DNA of 64,000 nt from assembly GCA_021229015.1 (NCBI GenBank), contig CM037781.1, positions 64,654,839 to 64,718,838 on the forward strand. Reading direction: 5' to 3'. The notes beneath the pieces are model-generated. The model was not told where the DNA came from. It was given only the letters and a program-made list of their open reading frames with translations, and ran no database searches. Both the position numbers and the translations under genes were made by a program. Numbering within the stretch: position 1 is the stretch's first letter; every line of letters begins with the position of its first letter. Shown here in pieces: positions 45,813 to 57,520 of this stretch. This DNA comes from Solen grandis. Taxonomy: Eukaryota > Mollusca > Bivalvia > Adapedonta > Solenidae.

Positions 45813-47822
45813 ACAGAGGTAGTCGCTTAATTAAGGTTAAACAAATTGTTGGATTGGTAATGTCAAAACTGAGGGCTATACCAGTACCATTTTTCATGAC
45901 TGGTATGTCAAGCTAAGATTTAACAATACATGTCTGCCCCTTAATAAGTATTCAATGTTGGCTATTGAATTCTCACCTCTTCCAAGACCTCTTCCTGAGA
46001 TTGACACTAGCACTTCCAGGTAGAACACAGTGCTGGTTCACTTGTAGCTGAAATTCAATGTTGAACAAGTTTTAAGTAATCCTTTGGAAACAAACTAATG
46101 TCCTGAAAAGAAACATGCTTGGCTCATTTTAAAGACGTCAATAATGTACCATTTAAAAAAAATATGTTTTATTCCACAAATTATTTTTCTACCATTTCTG
46201 AACCCAGGAAGAAATAATTTCTGCACTAGCTTACCTTGCAGAAGCAAACATTAAAACCTCTCTAAATCAAGTGATAACCAGACATTTTCGTATTACTTAA
46301 AGAAGAACAGATTATGTACATCTCATTATATTCATCTCACATACTCTATATTTTATCATATGACTTTGTGCTCAAACAGCTCGTCAATAGCCATTTCATA
46401 ATGATATCCTTTAACAGAATTCTATACTCAAATGCTTCAAAATGGACTTGTTTTAGGTAGATAAAATCCATGTAGTATTGATGCAATTACTGAATCAATA
46501 TGGATACACACAGGTAATAGTATAACAGTAGCCAGGTAAATAATTGGGTCTCATTTCAGTCCTAATTATATCCAGGGTCATTTAGTCATGTCCCCGCCTT
46601 ATCTATCGGCATTTACCAGCTTTATCTATCAGCATTTACCAGCTTTATCTATTAGCATTTACCAAACTTTTAAGTCTTAATCATGTTCATGATTCATCTT
46701 ATTAAATTGGAGGGTTCATCTTATTAAATTGGAGGGGTTTTGGGAAATGTTAAATTTAGTTTATGGTTCACCTTTAATTTACTCAAGCTAATAACCAGCA
46801 ACTATTTTTTGACGGAATGACGGAAGCGGGTGAATGACATCACAATTCATTTTGTTAAGTCTGGTGAGATTGTGAGATGTGAACAATAGCTGCACTCGTG
46901 TTGCAATGCTTAACAGCATCTTTGTATGTCTTTAGATAGTAATTTCAAGATTATAAGTTGCATATTAATGAAAGGCATTGTAAATTTCAATTCAATGCAT
47001 TTCAATTCAAAGCAAAGTGTTATCAGCCAAGCTTAATCCTTTCACTTTGAAGTTCATACATTTATATCTGAAATTTTACTTAAATACAATTGATAAACCT
47101 TTGGAACACATAATATGAACTATGCATTAATTATGTTTAAAACTAGCTTTATATTCACATACAGTCAAAATTAATGACCCCCTTTTTTACAATGACTTCT
47201 GTCTTCAAAGACAATATTTTTTCCTCCAATGGATAATTCACTTTAAAGGTCTATATGTAGCATCTCCCTGTCTGATCTCTTTTTTAAGGTTTTAGTACAA
47301 TAATCTGCTCACATACAATGACCAAAATCCAAAAATTATGGATTTAAAAAATTTTTAAAAATATTTCAATGCCAGAAGTTGTTTTCAATCACATTCCAAA
47401 ACATCTCTCACATGCATTTGGGGGTGGGGGACAGAGGGTCATAATGTCACATATTCTTATCAGCACACAAACTAAACTTCTGCTTGGTGTCAAGAGTTTT
47501 GTGCTAGTGGTTGTTTGAGTTTGGATTTATAGAAGCTATATACACTTGGACATAAACTGTTGTGTAAGACTCAATATTTTTTTTATTTTTTTTTTTTTTG
47601 CAACTGCTACATTATGATATTGTTGATCTTTTTTGCATGTGTAGGATAAAAACACAATTGATCTTGCTTCATTTAACTTCATATTTTTGAGGTGAAAAAT
47701 AAATATGGCTAGTAGACACTGCTTATAACCCCTATACATTTAAACCCTGATCTGAGGGAAAGAAACCCATCTTAAAATGAGAATATACAGACACGTAATC
47801 AAGGGGGATAGTGGGATAGCTT
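45812..47822 (+). repeat. Spacer, copy B, with ~1.25 kb absent from copy A
   Basis: Ends (45812-46105 and 47355-47822) match copy A. The middle (46106-47354) is found only here; it is AT-rich and non-coding, with two adjacent short direct repeats ('ccagctttatctatcagcat' type near 46616-46660). Confidence 0.8.
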
Positions 47823-48060
47823 GTTATATATTTTACATATGAATTTTAATAGAAGGATTTGTTCATTTTTACAAACTGATCAGGGAACAAAGACCTATCC
47901 ACTTCATCCCAGATTCCCATACATCCCTTGTTATCATAGTTACCTTGATATGTTAAGGATGCGGTCATGGTTCTTGCTTCACTATAGTAGACTCAGAAGC
48001 TGCAGAAGCTACAGGGCCTCAACCCATCAGCAAACAACCTCTGTCATCACCAAAATTTGG
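47822..48060 (+). repeat. Truncated ~1-kb unit, copy 6
   Basis: Starts exactly where copy 3 does after the spacer and runs through the conserved ORF segment, then breaks at 'caccaaaatttgggggg'. It shows that the spacer-to-unit junction was duplicated too. Confidence 0.85.
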
Positions 48061-48160
48061 GGGGTTTATCTACAAAAGGAACATTCCACATTCTCATAGT
48101 AATGGATTTCAAAAACCAAAATTTGGACAGGAAGTCTGTCTACAACAGGAACATGCCACA
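48060..48160 (+). repeat. Short tandem pair (~70 bp) disrupted by the 3.56-kb element
   Basis: 'aggaacattccacattctca' (48077 region) and 'aggaacatgccacata' (48147) each precede 'ctcatagtaatggattt', but in the second copy that continuation lies beyond the transposon at 51724. This gives a built-in reference for the empty site. Confidence 0.85.
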
Positions 48161-48188
48161 TACAGTGGTGCTAACGTATCAGTTGTCA

Positions 48189-48372
48189 AAAATAGCGTAT
48201 ATCGTTCGTATCGCATCGTATCGTAACGTATATATTACTCAATCGTATAGTAACGTATGGAATCGCATTCAATCGTATTAGGCATGATAAACGGGATTGT
48301 ATCGCATCGCATAAGGCAACCGTATATCGGTAATCGTATATCGTAAATCGCATAACGTATATCGTATTGAAC
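48189..48372 (+). repeat. Left subterminal array of CGTATATCG / ATCGCAT motifs
   Basis: Dense short motifs: CGTATATCG (four times), ATCGCAT, ATCGTATATCG, ATCGTAAATCG. Nearly every CG falls in one of these motifs, in a region otherwise poor in CpG. Probably transposase-binding sites, by analogy with elements that have subterminal arrays. Confidence 0.85.
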
Positions 48373-51300
48373 CACCCAGTGGTTTAGGACAGTTTAAGTT
48401 ACGGGACACCATCGATATTTCAGAAATAATTAATGTTCGTGTCTTTAAATTTAATATTTGCTTAAGTTTATTAAAGGTGGATCATTAAATCACATTATGC
48501 AGTACATTTTTTTTATATTTTTTACCAATAGCAATAGTTATATTTCTTTTACTTTATTATTTTATACATGTGTTAAGGCCTACGTGACTTTCAGGAGCAG
48601 ACGCCATGCGATGTTATATAATTTGATGCACGTGTGAAAGTACTATATCAGAGACGTAAATACCTTTAATATAGCTTCGTGACTATATCAGTAATAAAGT
48701 GGAATAATTTTAAGATATGTGTAATCGATATGTTTGATCAATGTTTGCTTTATTAACCGGTCTAAAAACTAACAAATTAAAACTTACCTACTTAGGCAAG
48801 ATCGTCCGAAATGTTGCTTTCGTGTAATTATTTATTTCCCGGGACATTTTTTACTGCTGTATTTACACGAATGCCCATTTTTCTTTATTATTTAATGAAT
48901 TCGTGAACAAAAGATAATTGTAATTTACGAATATAGTTTTTTTTATTTAATTATTTCCTATTTTATTTAGGTTTCTCTATCACTCTTTCATTACGCACAT
49001 GCGCGCGCACACACACTGCCAAAAAAATTGGATGAATGAGTGCAAATTATGTTTCTTTTTTCCCCCTATTTCATCAGTATGGAGATAATCAAAATTCAGG
49101 TAGGTGGAGACTGAAAATCCAAACCGGAGCATTTTTTTTTCCGATGATCGCGTAAATCCTAATACGTATATGATGTGTACAAGATGCATCGGTATTGCTT
49201 TGAGAACACGGAGCTCTAAGTACTAGTTCTACACAGGAACATGTTTACAGTATATCGATGCTATACCTCGGACACGTATATTTCGAAGAGCATTTTTTTT
49301 TTTTTTGCGAAATTAGCATGGGTATCACACCCGAACTTAATTGTATCCAACAACTGTCTCTTTCATGAAAAAAAAAAAACAATGATAAAACGGGACCACA
49401 TTTTCGTGATATGCTTCACTACTATGTCTTAATATTTGATATGATAAACCAGGAATTATTGCAAGCCATAACAATAGAAAAATAAACATAAAACCTACAT
49501 GGGAATGGAAGATTTGTTATAAAATAACTGATGTATTTTATTCCGTGATAAACAGAGTTCACTGACATGATAATAGTTAAAAGAAAATGATCTTGTTTCC
49601 ATATTACTACAGTTCGCTAAAGATCTCATTTCCATATTATTACAGTTTGCTAGAGATATAATAGGTTAGAACATTTTCTTGCATATCCCTAATAATTAAG
49701 TGAAAAAAGTGTGTTTCGCAATACCGGAGGCGTGCCATAAGTTCTTAAGGCACAGCATGTGTTTATTTTGACCGGATATGTCACCTTTATGTCTCGCCGC
49801 TGCCGGTATACCACCCCCAGAGGAGAAGACTTTTGACATGTACACAGAGTGAATGTTATTTCCGGTACTAAAAGATTACAATTTTTAGCAATAATTTGAA
49901 ATTCTATTTTAAACACACCAATATTCATAGAATAATAATAATAATAAAACTGTTTCCAATCTAGGTATGGGGCACAGAATATATTTTGAAGAGAGAAAAA
50001 AAATCTTAAATGTACACGATGATGATGATGATACATGTATCAAAAATACATTTGTAAGGGAGTGTGCGGGCACACATGTGTGTGACTTATGGACTTATTT
50101 TTATATCACAAATGAGCGAATCATAGGGTATTCTTTAAAATATTTTGATTGTTAAAACGGCGAGTAAAATACACAGATTTTAAATAGATTTTTTTCTTTA
50201 ATTTGTTCTTCCGATTGATACCCATTGTGTCTACAAATCAAAATCTCTGCAAATTAAAATGTGTCTCGAAACCACATACATGATAACATTAATGACCATT
50301 AGCTCAAAATATAGGATGAGAGAGAGAGGAGGAGGGGAGATGAATGCATATTTATGCGGAAGACACAGTGAATTAGTGCGGGGATGATACATATGCACAC
50401 AATATAAATGTGATATCATAAATATTTAATAAAATATTAAATACTTTACATTTAAATAATTTTAAAATATTAAAAACAACACATGATGATATTTCCCTAC
50501 TTAATAAGAGACAATTAGTTATATATCCTTTACATGTAGCAATGCATGTGTTAGACAATCTTGAAATATGTCTGGAAAGGTGTGAAATAACTTTATACAG
50601 TAGATGAACTGGGTGTAGTCAAAATGAGATATAACTGATTTGGCAACTATTTTTATTCTTGTACTCGATTAACGAAACAAAAAATATTTAACTGTATACG
50701 CATGGCGGCGTATGACATTTCTCACGAATACCCGGTTAAACGGCGGCCTCTTCACTCATGCCATCTTTTCGACAAATATAGCTTTTCGACCCATGTTAAT
50801 GTACATGTATTTAATTGTTTAATTACCAAGGTCAATTTCCAACAACAATTCTTCGGGCTTAGGGCTTTTTAAAACAATAGCGGATTTTCCGAGCTTCTGG
50901 TTAAAGTATATGAAAACATATTTATATTAAATCTATACCTATGACAGTTACCTACTTGTAATATATACGAATATTCTAATAAGAAAATAGATACGGTGCT
51001 ATTCTCCCACACTCACTCGCGTTCTTTTGATATTTGATACATCCAATAAATTATATAAACATTTATGTTTGATGGGTTAAATGCAAAGTTTGAAAAATGC
51101 CCGAAGATATTGTTTTAATTAGCACAAATGACAGCGTACTAGATATTAGATGATTACTGGTATCATTTGTTTTTTTGTTTTTTAATGTGATTAATATCAA
51201 AACACATAATAACAAAGCATAATTAATACATTTTTTATGAGTCCTCATTAGGAAAAAAATCAGTTTTTCATTACACGTGCTTAGGTTGTTATTGACGGAG

Positions 51301-51509
51301 ACAACAGAGTCCGTAACATTTCTAGAGGAACCGCAATTTAGTTTGTCCGCATTTCCTGTTTCCCGTTTTGTTTATTTCCGCTGTTTATTTCAGATGAAAA
51401 CACGGCTTGTGATAAATATTGTTAAAAGCTTAGTTGATATTTCATATTTTTGAACTTATTGTAAAATCTAGTTGTATACAGTTGTAAAAAATGCCATTTA
51501 TACCGTGCT

Positions 51510-51695
51510 TATCCTGTATCGTATATCGCACAACGTATATCGCAGATCGTAAATCGTATGGTATCAGACAAAGAATGCATCGCATCGCATCGTAACGAAT
51601 CGTAAAGGTAAATCAGACCTGCTATCGCACATCGCATATCGCAGATCGTATATCGCATATCGTCCGTATTTCTATCGTATTCCAATCGTATTTTT
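51510..51695 (+). repeat. Right subterminal array, same orientation as the left
   Basis: CGTATATCG occurs three times and ATCGCAT-type motifs several times on the plus strand. The reverse complements (CGATATACG, ATGCGAT) are absent. The array is therefore in direct, not inverted, orientation relative to the left one, unlike the terminal repeats. Confidence 0.85.
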
Positions 51696-51879
51696 TGACA
51701 ACTGATACGTTAGCACCACTGTACTCATAGTAATGGATTTAATTTAAAAAATAATTTGTATTCTTTTTTTGCTTATAAATAAGAAATAAAGAGTCAAAAA
51801 ACATTATTCAATTCATAAAACATTGAATTTTAACTGGTTATGTTGGTATTACATTATTTTGATGCTTATAGAGTTTGTT

Positions 51880-52155
51880 TGTGGGGTTTTATGACCCACT
51901 GACAGTATTTCAGTCATTTGGAGACTATGTCTACATATAATGCTGCCACACTGCAGTATCACACCACAGACAAGTAGCATGAGACCACATCCAGTCACAT
52001 TACCCTGACACCAGGTTACCCAGTCCTGGAACTACCCTTATATGCCAAGAGCAAAGCAAGGGAGCTACAAGTATACCAGTACCATTTTTTACGGCTGTCT
52101 CGGCTAGGGATCTAAGACCTCCCAGTTCCAGGCTGGATGCTTACCATACAGCAAC
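51880..52155 (+). repeat. Dispersed SINE-like repeat, body segment
   Basis: 'gctgccacactgcagtatca', 'cctgacaccaggttacccag' and 'ccagtcctggaactaccctt' recur in the same order at 54815-54915. The tRNA-like head seen in the 54.65-kb copy is absent here. Confidence 0.65.
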
Positions 52156-52159
52156 CATC

Positions 52160-53040
52160 CTATCATGTTTATAGTTTATTGTTACATTTTTAGATAATTA
52201 TATTTTCTTTATTTCCTAAAATTAAGATTTGTCAAAATATTTTCTCCTAACAGGCAAGGAATCTTGAAGGAATAAAAATTCTGTTACCAAGAAACATTAA
52301 AATGGTAATTCTCCTTGACCATTTTTTTACCTTGTTACAAACTTGTCTTTTAAAACCATTGTTATAAAAAAGAAAGGTCCAATTTAAAAACTCTTCAACA
52401 TCGGGATTTTACACACAAAAGGAATGCTACAGACAAGAATTGCATCTCACCTAAGGCTGCTCTTAGCAGACTTCCTGACTATCACCACCACGAAGGTCTG
52501 TTAAGCGGCTTCAGCACCAACAACGCATGGTAAATAAGGCCTCCATATACCATTTTATCATTGCTGCAACAGTTGCAGAAATTATGACATTTCTGTTCCA
52601 AGTAGATCTCTTAGGGCATCCTTAACATTCTCGCACTGCAATTGGAAAGAAAGGTATTAAATAAAACAAATATTAGCTTACTGTTTTACATGTATCTAAG
52701 AAATAATCAATATCTGTCTGCATTTTGTTGTGAATTTAATAACAGTTTCTAGTTCAAGTGCATACCATATAATTATCTTTTGTTGATTATACTCTTTAGC
52801 AATACTTTTTTTATTATCTTAACCTATTGTTTCATATTTTATGTTTATGCCAACCCCACATCAGGTTTCTCAGCTATTACTTAAATATTGTAAATTTGTC
52901 ATTTTGTGTCATCGTCAACATGGGTGCTGTGACCTATATCTTGTAGAAAATTTACAGTTTTTCCTTTCTTTCTGTTTAATGAGAAAGATGTGAGTTGTGT
53001 TAGAAAAGATCATTTTAGCTGACTAAAGGCATTTTATTAT
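52160..53040. other. Non-coding stretch, nothing recognised
   Basis: AT-rich with no ORF worth calling and no repeat match found by eye. Confidence 0.45.
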
Positions 53041-53560
53041 TATTAGCTATTGTGATCACCCTCTGTCTGTCGTCGGTCGTCAACAATTTGCTTTAAACGA
53101 CATCTCCTCCAAACTACTGGACAGATTTTGATTAAAATTGGCAGGGATGATCCTTGGGTGAACCTTCACAAAATTTGCTAACGTGTAACCACAATTAGTG
53201 TGCTGTTATCTGGATAACTGCATGTTTTTTCATCAGTTATTGCATGGAGGTGGAAACTCCGTCCACTAAAATGTGTGTGGTATTGAATTAAACACGAGTA
53301 CTTTTCTACAGAAAACTACCCAGATTGTATTACAAAATAAACATGATCCATGTCATGGCAACAGAAAGAATAAAATTATGAAAACTTTAAAAATCATCTT
53401 CAAAACTACTGGCCAGATTTCAAAATGTTTTAGTACAGATGTTCCTTGGGTAATCCTCTACCAAGATTGCTCAAATTATTCCGATCCGTTATAAAACATG
53501 GCCGCTAGAGGTGGGGCCAATTTGCCTTATATTTTAAAGAACATGTCTATAATTTTCATA
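53040..53560 (-). repeat. Minus-orientation copy of the 58.2-59.3 kb tandem repeat
   Basis: Reverse-complemented, 'ggatcatccctgccaatttt' and 'ctgtccagtagtttggagga' match 58741-58795, and 'catggccgctagaggtggggc' corresponds to the 'gccccgcccttggcggctat' segment at 58514. The 73-codon ORF at 53273 lies in this repeat and is not a gene. Confidence 0.75.
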
Positions 53561-54640
53561 TTTTTTATAATGTGCTGAGAAAATACTTCGAAATGATTGA
53601 AACATGAACAAGTAGAACAGTACTGACTTGAACACTCATCTGCTTCAGCATTTGCCCCGGGATGGCTGTAATGAACTCCATCGGACACAGCTGGCAGTCC
53701 TCAACTCATCTACAGGATCCCCAAGATTGGCAGCATGCTGTAATAAAGCAAGTCATAGCTGTCAAAAGTAAAACAAACCAACATGACTCAAAACTAGGAC
53801 TTTCACCATGTTCCAGTGGTAACATACGTAATTTCATTTAAAACCATATCCTAACTGATGCTCTCTTGGTAGGTTCTAATGAAATTGCATTAAAGGTAGA
53901 CACAAACTAATCAAAGGGTACAGAAATCCTTATTTTGCGGATATCACCACAATATTTTCAAATTCAAACTGTTTTGAAACCCCTGTATAGAAAATTTCAA
54001 TATTATTTCCTAATTAGTAGTCGGGACTTGAGGGTCAATTTCAGTTGACCTTCTTTGGGATGTTAGTATAGAAGCGAAAATGAAGAGCTAATCTTAATGA
54101 GATTGTAACAAACAACTTGGAGCAAGGATTTTTCATGACCTTTCAAGATGCAAAGTACTGGTCCAACTCAGAACTGTTAAAAGAGATAAGTTAACAGATT
54201 TCTAAAGCACATTTAAAGGATGGTCACCCTGAATTCTAGACCTTTAGAGAATATGGAAGAGAATCTATCGATTGTGAGTTAACTTGTGATTAGAAAGGAT
54301 TACACATCCATGGTCAAACATGAAACCTAACAATTATTAGCATGAATTCATATCAATGTAAAATAAGTAAGTTCCAACTGGGTATTTCCAAGCTGCTTCC
54401 CTTATTGCACATACTGTCATACCAGACAATCAATAAATGTAAGCTAGAAATAGCCTGCAATATAAAGAGAACCATCAAATGAAACATTTTAAAATTTAGA
54501 AATATTTTGTCTAATAAAATCAAACATTTTATCTCAATCTTAAAATCTATAATAAGCCAAACAAAGTTGCTTGAAGCTTAAGATTATTTTTCATTGATTA
54601 TGAAACAAGTTATCACAATTTATATTAATCACTCTTAATA
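53560..54640. other. Non-coding stretch
   Basis: No gene recognised. A short piece at about 54120-54165 ('ttttcatgacctttcaagat') matches the SINE-like repeat at 54768-54790. Confidence 0.45.
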
Positions 54641-54644
54641 GCTC

Positions 54645-54955
54645 TGGTGGTGGCCTAATGGTATTATGGGAGGAAACCAGAAAAAAAACCCATGTGTATT
54701 GATGAGCAACCACAACTGTAGATCCAAAGGTTGTGGGTTAAAACCACATCGGGAACAGTTATTTTTCATGACCTTCCTTGGCGCAAAGTACTGATCTACA
54801 TGAGACAGATGTTGCTGTCACACTGCAATATCATGTTGTAGACACGTGGCATACTAACACACCCAGTCATATCCTGACACCAGGCAAACCAGTCCTGGAA
54901 CTACCGTTGTATGCTAAGTGCCAAGCAAAGGAGCTATATCAGTACTATTTTTAAA
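54645..54955 (+). mobile_element. Degenerate tRNA-headed SINE of a second family
   Basis: Head with TGGCCTAATGGT (box A-like) and GTGGGTTAAAACCACAT (box B-like, degraded). The body shares 'gctgtcacactgcaatatca', 'cctgacaccaggcaaaccag' and 'agtcctggaactaccgttgt' with 51942-52040. A ~55-bp insertion separates the two boxes. No clear target duplication. Confidence 0.6.
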
Positions 54956-55244
54956 AACTTAACATTTTAAATCTGAAAAACAAGAGTGTTTGACTGTACT
55001 TGCAGCAAGAGTGCTTAAATGGAAGGGATAAAAACATACCTGTCCATGACAACCTAAAAACAGGAAAAACCCTCACACACAGAGGCAGGAAACCACCAGG
55101 CCACAGGTTGCTGTCATCGTCACTGCATCAGATGGGGACACGGCTGAAACTAAATGAGAAAAATTCATTAGATCTGGACATTGAAAGAACAACAAGATAT
55201 AGAAAATGGAAGGACAACAAGATATGGACAAAGAGATAGTGAAA

Positions 55245-55345
55245 GGTTCTTCTCCGTCTTCCATGGGGGACCTACAAGGAAAAAGATACAGGTTCTCCTC
55301 CATCTTCCATGGTGGACCTACAAGGAAAAACAACATGACCACCCC
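55245..55345 (+). repeat. Two direct copies of a ~55-bp segment
   Basis: 'tctccgtcttccatggggga' and 'tctcctccatcttccatggt' each continue into 'acctacaaggaaaaa'. The long minus-strand ORFs that cross it are repeat-derived. Confidence 0.75.
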
Positions 55346-55522
55346 ATGAACCCACCCCAGACTGAAGACTGGCTTCCCGGAACCAACAAAGTGGTGTGAG
55401 GGGCTTGGTCCTCTGAGAGCACCCTCCACACTCTTTACTGCATCTCCTTGTGAGGTATGAGATTGACCCTGGTGATGACAACCCCAAAACACAACCCTTC
55501 TCCTCACAATCTCCAATCTTAG

Positions 55523-56232
55523 AAGTGACCAGGCCTTCCCTAACCAAAGGGAAGTGCTGATAAGTAACCAGGTCTTCACTAATCAAACAAAAGTGCTTTG
55601 AAGTGACCAGACCTTCCCTTACTAAAGGGAAGTGCCAATAAGTAACCAGGTCTTTCCTAATCAAACAAAAGTGCTATGAAGTGACCAGGCCTTCCCTATC
55701 CAAAGGGAAGTGCTGATAAGTAACCAGGTCTTCACTAATCAAACAAAAGTGCTTTGAAGTGACCAGACCTTCCCTTACTAAAGGGAAGTGCCAATAAGTA
55801 ACCAGGTCTTTCCTAATCAAACAAAAGGGCTTTGAAGTGACCAGGCCTTCCCTAACCAAAGGGAAGTGCTGATAAGTAACCAGGTCTTTCCTAATCAAAC
55901 AAAAGTGCTTTGAAGTGACCAGACCTTCCCTTACTAAAGGGAAGTGCCAATAAGTAACCAGGTCTTTCCTAATCAAACAAAAGTGCTTTGAAGTGACCAG
56001 GCCTTCCCTAACCAAAGGGAAGTGCCGATAAGTAACCAGGTCTTTCCTAATCAAACAAAAGTGCTTTGAAGTGACCAGGCCTTCCCTAACCAAAGGGAAG
56101 TGCCGATAAGAAACCAGGTCTTCACTAATCAAACAAAAGTGCTTTGAAGTGACCAGACCTTCCCTTCCTAAAGGGAAGTGCCAATAAGTAACCAGGTCTT
56201 TCCTAATCAAACAAAAGGGCTTTGAAGTGACC
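55523..56232 (-). repeat. 39/78-bp satellite readable as 13/26-residue peptide repeats
   Basis: About nine 78-bp units, each made of two diverged 39-bp halves. On the minus strand they encode REGLVTSKHFCLI and RKDLVTYWHFPLV, sharing the pattern RxxLVTxxHFxL[IV]. The frame is open for 186 codons (55674-56234); one A-to-T change at 'gtgctatgaag' (55676 region) makes TAG where other units have AAG, after which the frame stays open into the next unit. I recognise no protein family. Lengths in multiples of three keep any frame open once one unit is open, so an open frame alone is not proof of a gene. Confidence 0.85.
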
Positions 56233-56239
56233 ATTCAGT

Positions 56240-57360
56240 CATTTATACCACGTTTCAAAGAGGAAAGCAAAAGTGGCCAGGTTTTGCTCTCACCCCTCAA
56301 AATATTTTTCATTTAAATTTAATCTAGTTACTTTAAAAAAAAAGAAGTTTTTAAGTATATTTTCACTCTCTAAAGTTCTGCATATTAGACTTTCTTGAGC
56401 AGAGCACACATTTTTCAGCAGTTTTTTTTTCTTTCCAAAAAACAAACTTAAGAGAAACAATATAAACAAAAAATTAAAAATCTACCTCATAATTAAGAAA
56501 AATCAGTTCAGAACAATGCCAGACTTCACAGACCAGTCTAAACTATGGCAAGATTTTGGAAAGAAATTACGGGAAAAATGATTCAAATTTGCCTTCCTTT
56601 ACAGGTAAATGTGTTTTACTTATAATGTTAATGATGACTTGAAACTTTCTATGACATAAATTATACAACCAATAATAAGGTCATTGTTCAGTTAAGGAGC
56701 TATGTACTGGCCAGCTGCAGGAATGAAACCCAGGGAGGTCTCCCTAAATCTACTGAAATCTCATTGAAGACCATGGGAAGAGAAGTGTGCATGGGATCAT
56801 ATTCACATGGATGCCTCAGACACACACTGGAGAGACAGCGGGGCTCTCTGTAGACTCAAGCTTACCTCTACACCAACTATGCCTGAACCTAGTAGCTCTG
56901 TACAGTCTGCCCCAACCTACTTTTACCCAAACAATCCTAACACATAAACAAGAAACAATAAAGATAAGCTGCAATCTGTAAAAGAAAGAAAAATTGGGAT
57001 GTTAGGGACAGGATGAGAAAGGTCAAAGGAGAGAGATGAAAAAGGTATTGATGGGAATGAGATAGCAAACTAATATATCAAAACCACTTATCTCTGATGC
57101 AGTCATATTGTAATTAGGTCCAGGTCCAACTTCCTGGAGTGAGTGGACATCTGAAACAAAAGAGAAATCAACAAGATATACAATAACATTTTCTCACTAG
57201 AACTGCAGATAACCAGTAATTATGTACTGAATAACAATCAGCTATTTCATTAGATATGTAAAAAGTTTGAGCGATGTTGCAGACAAACATATTAAAATGA
57301 AAGTGCTGAGAAACGGCAGTGGGATTAACAGGAAAAACCTATAATTCTTAACTATTGAAA
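56240..57360. other. Non-coding stretch
   Basis: No gene or known element seen. Several short ORFs show no family features. Confidence 0.45.
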
Positions 57361-57520
57361 GAACAGAGACAAAAGCCACATGACACAAGAAACACACACA
57401 CAAAAAAAGCACACACACACGCTTTCCTGCTATAGTCGCTTAGAAAGAAAGCCACATGACACAAAAAACAACACAGAAAAAAGCACACACACACACACAC
57501 TTTCCTGCTATAGTCACTTC
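57360..57520 (+). repeat. Duplicated ~85-bp segment with CA microsatellites
   Basis: 'aaagccacatgacacaa', an AC-repeat, and 'ctttcctgctatagtc' occur twice in tandem (57371-57440 and 57449-57518) with different numbers of CA. Confidence 0.85.

Larger units (their letters stand above)
48163..51721. mobile_element. 3559-bp TA-flanked inverted-terminal-repeat element, family unrecognised
   Basis: Left end CAGTGGTGCTAACGTATCAG is mirrored perfectly by the right end; the inverted match is about 30 bp and is followed at each end by an ATCG-rich array. TA duplication at 48161-48162 and 51722-51723. Deleting the element and one TA gives 'ccacatactcatagtaatgg', which aligns with the adjacent tandem copy 'ccacattctcatagtaatgg'. 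The interior is AT-rich with only short, meaningless ORFs, so it is non-autonomous. CAGT ends with TA suggest a pogo/Tc1-mariner machinery, but I do not recognise the family. Confidence 0.9.

Noticed and set aside
49689..50036. 115-codon minus-strand ORF inside the 3.56-kb element as a transposase
   Set aside because: Contains poly-His and poly-Tyr from simple repeats and no DDE or helix-turn-helix motif.
48163..51721. hAT family assignment from the CAGTGG ends
   Set aside because: hAT elements make 8-bp duplications; the flanks here share only TA, and the empty-site comparison supports TA.
48163..51721. CACTA assignment from the CACTG at the right edge
   Set aside because: Read outward to inward both ends start CAGTG, not CACTR, and the duplication is 2 bp TA. 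The nearby Tnp2-like gene does not share these ends as far as I can see.
55073..55664. 168- and 130-codon minus-strand ORFs beside the satellite
   Set aside because: Their ends are satellite sequence and a duplicated ~55-bp segment; the rest shows no family motif or splice logic. Not called as genes.
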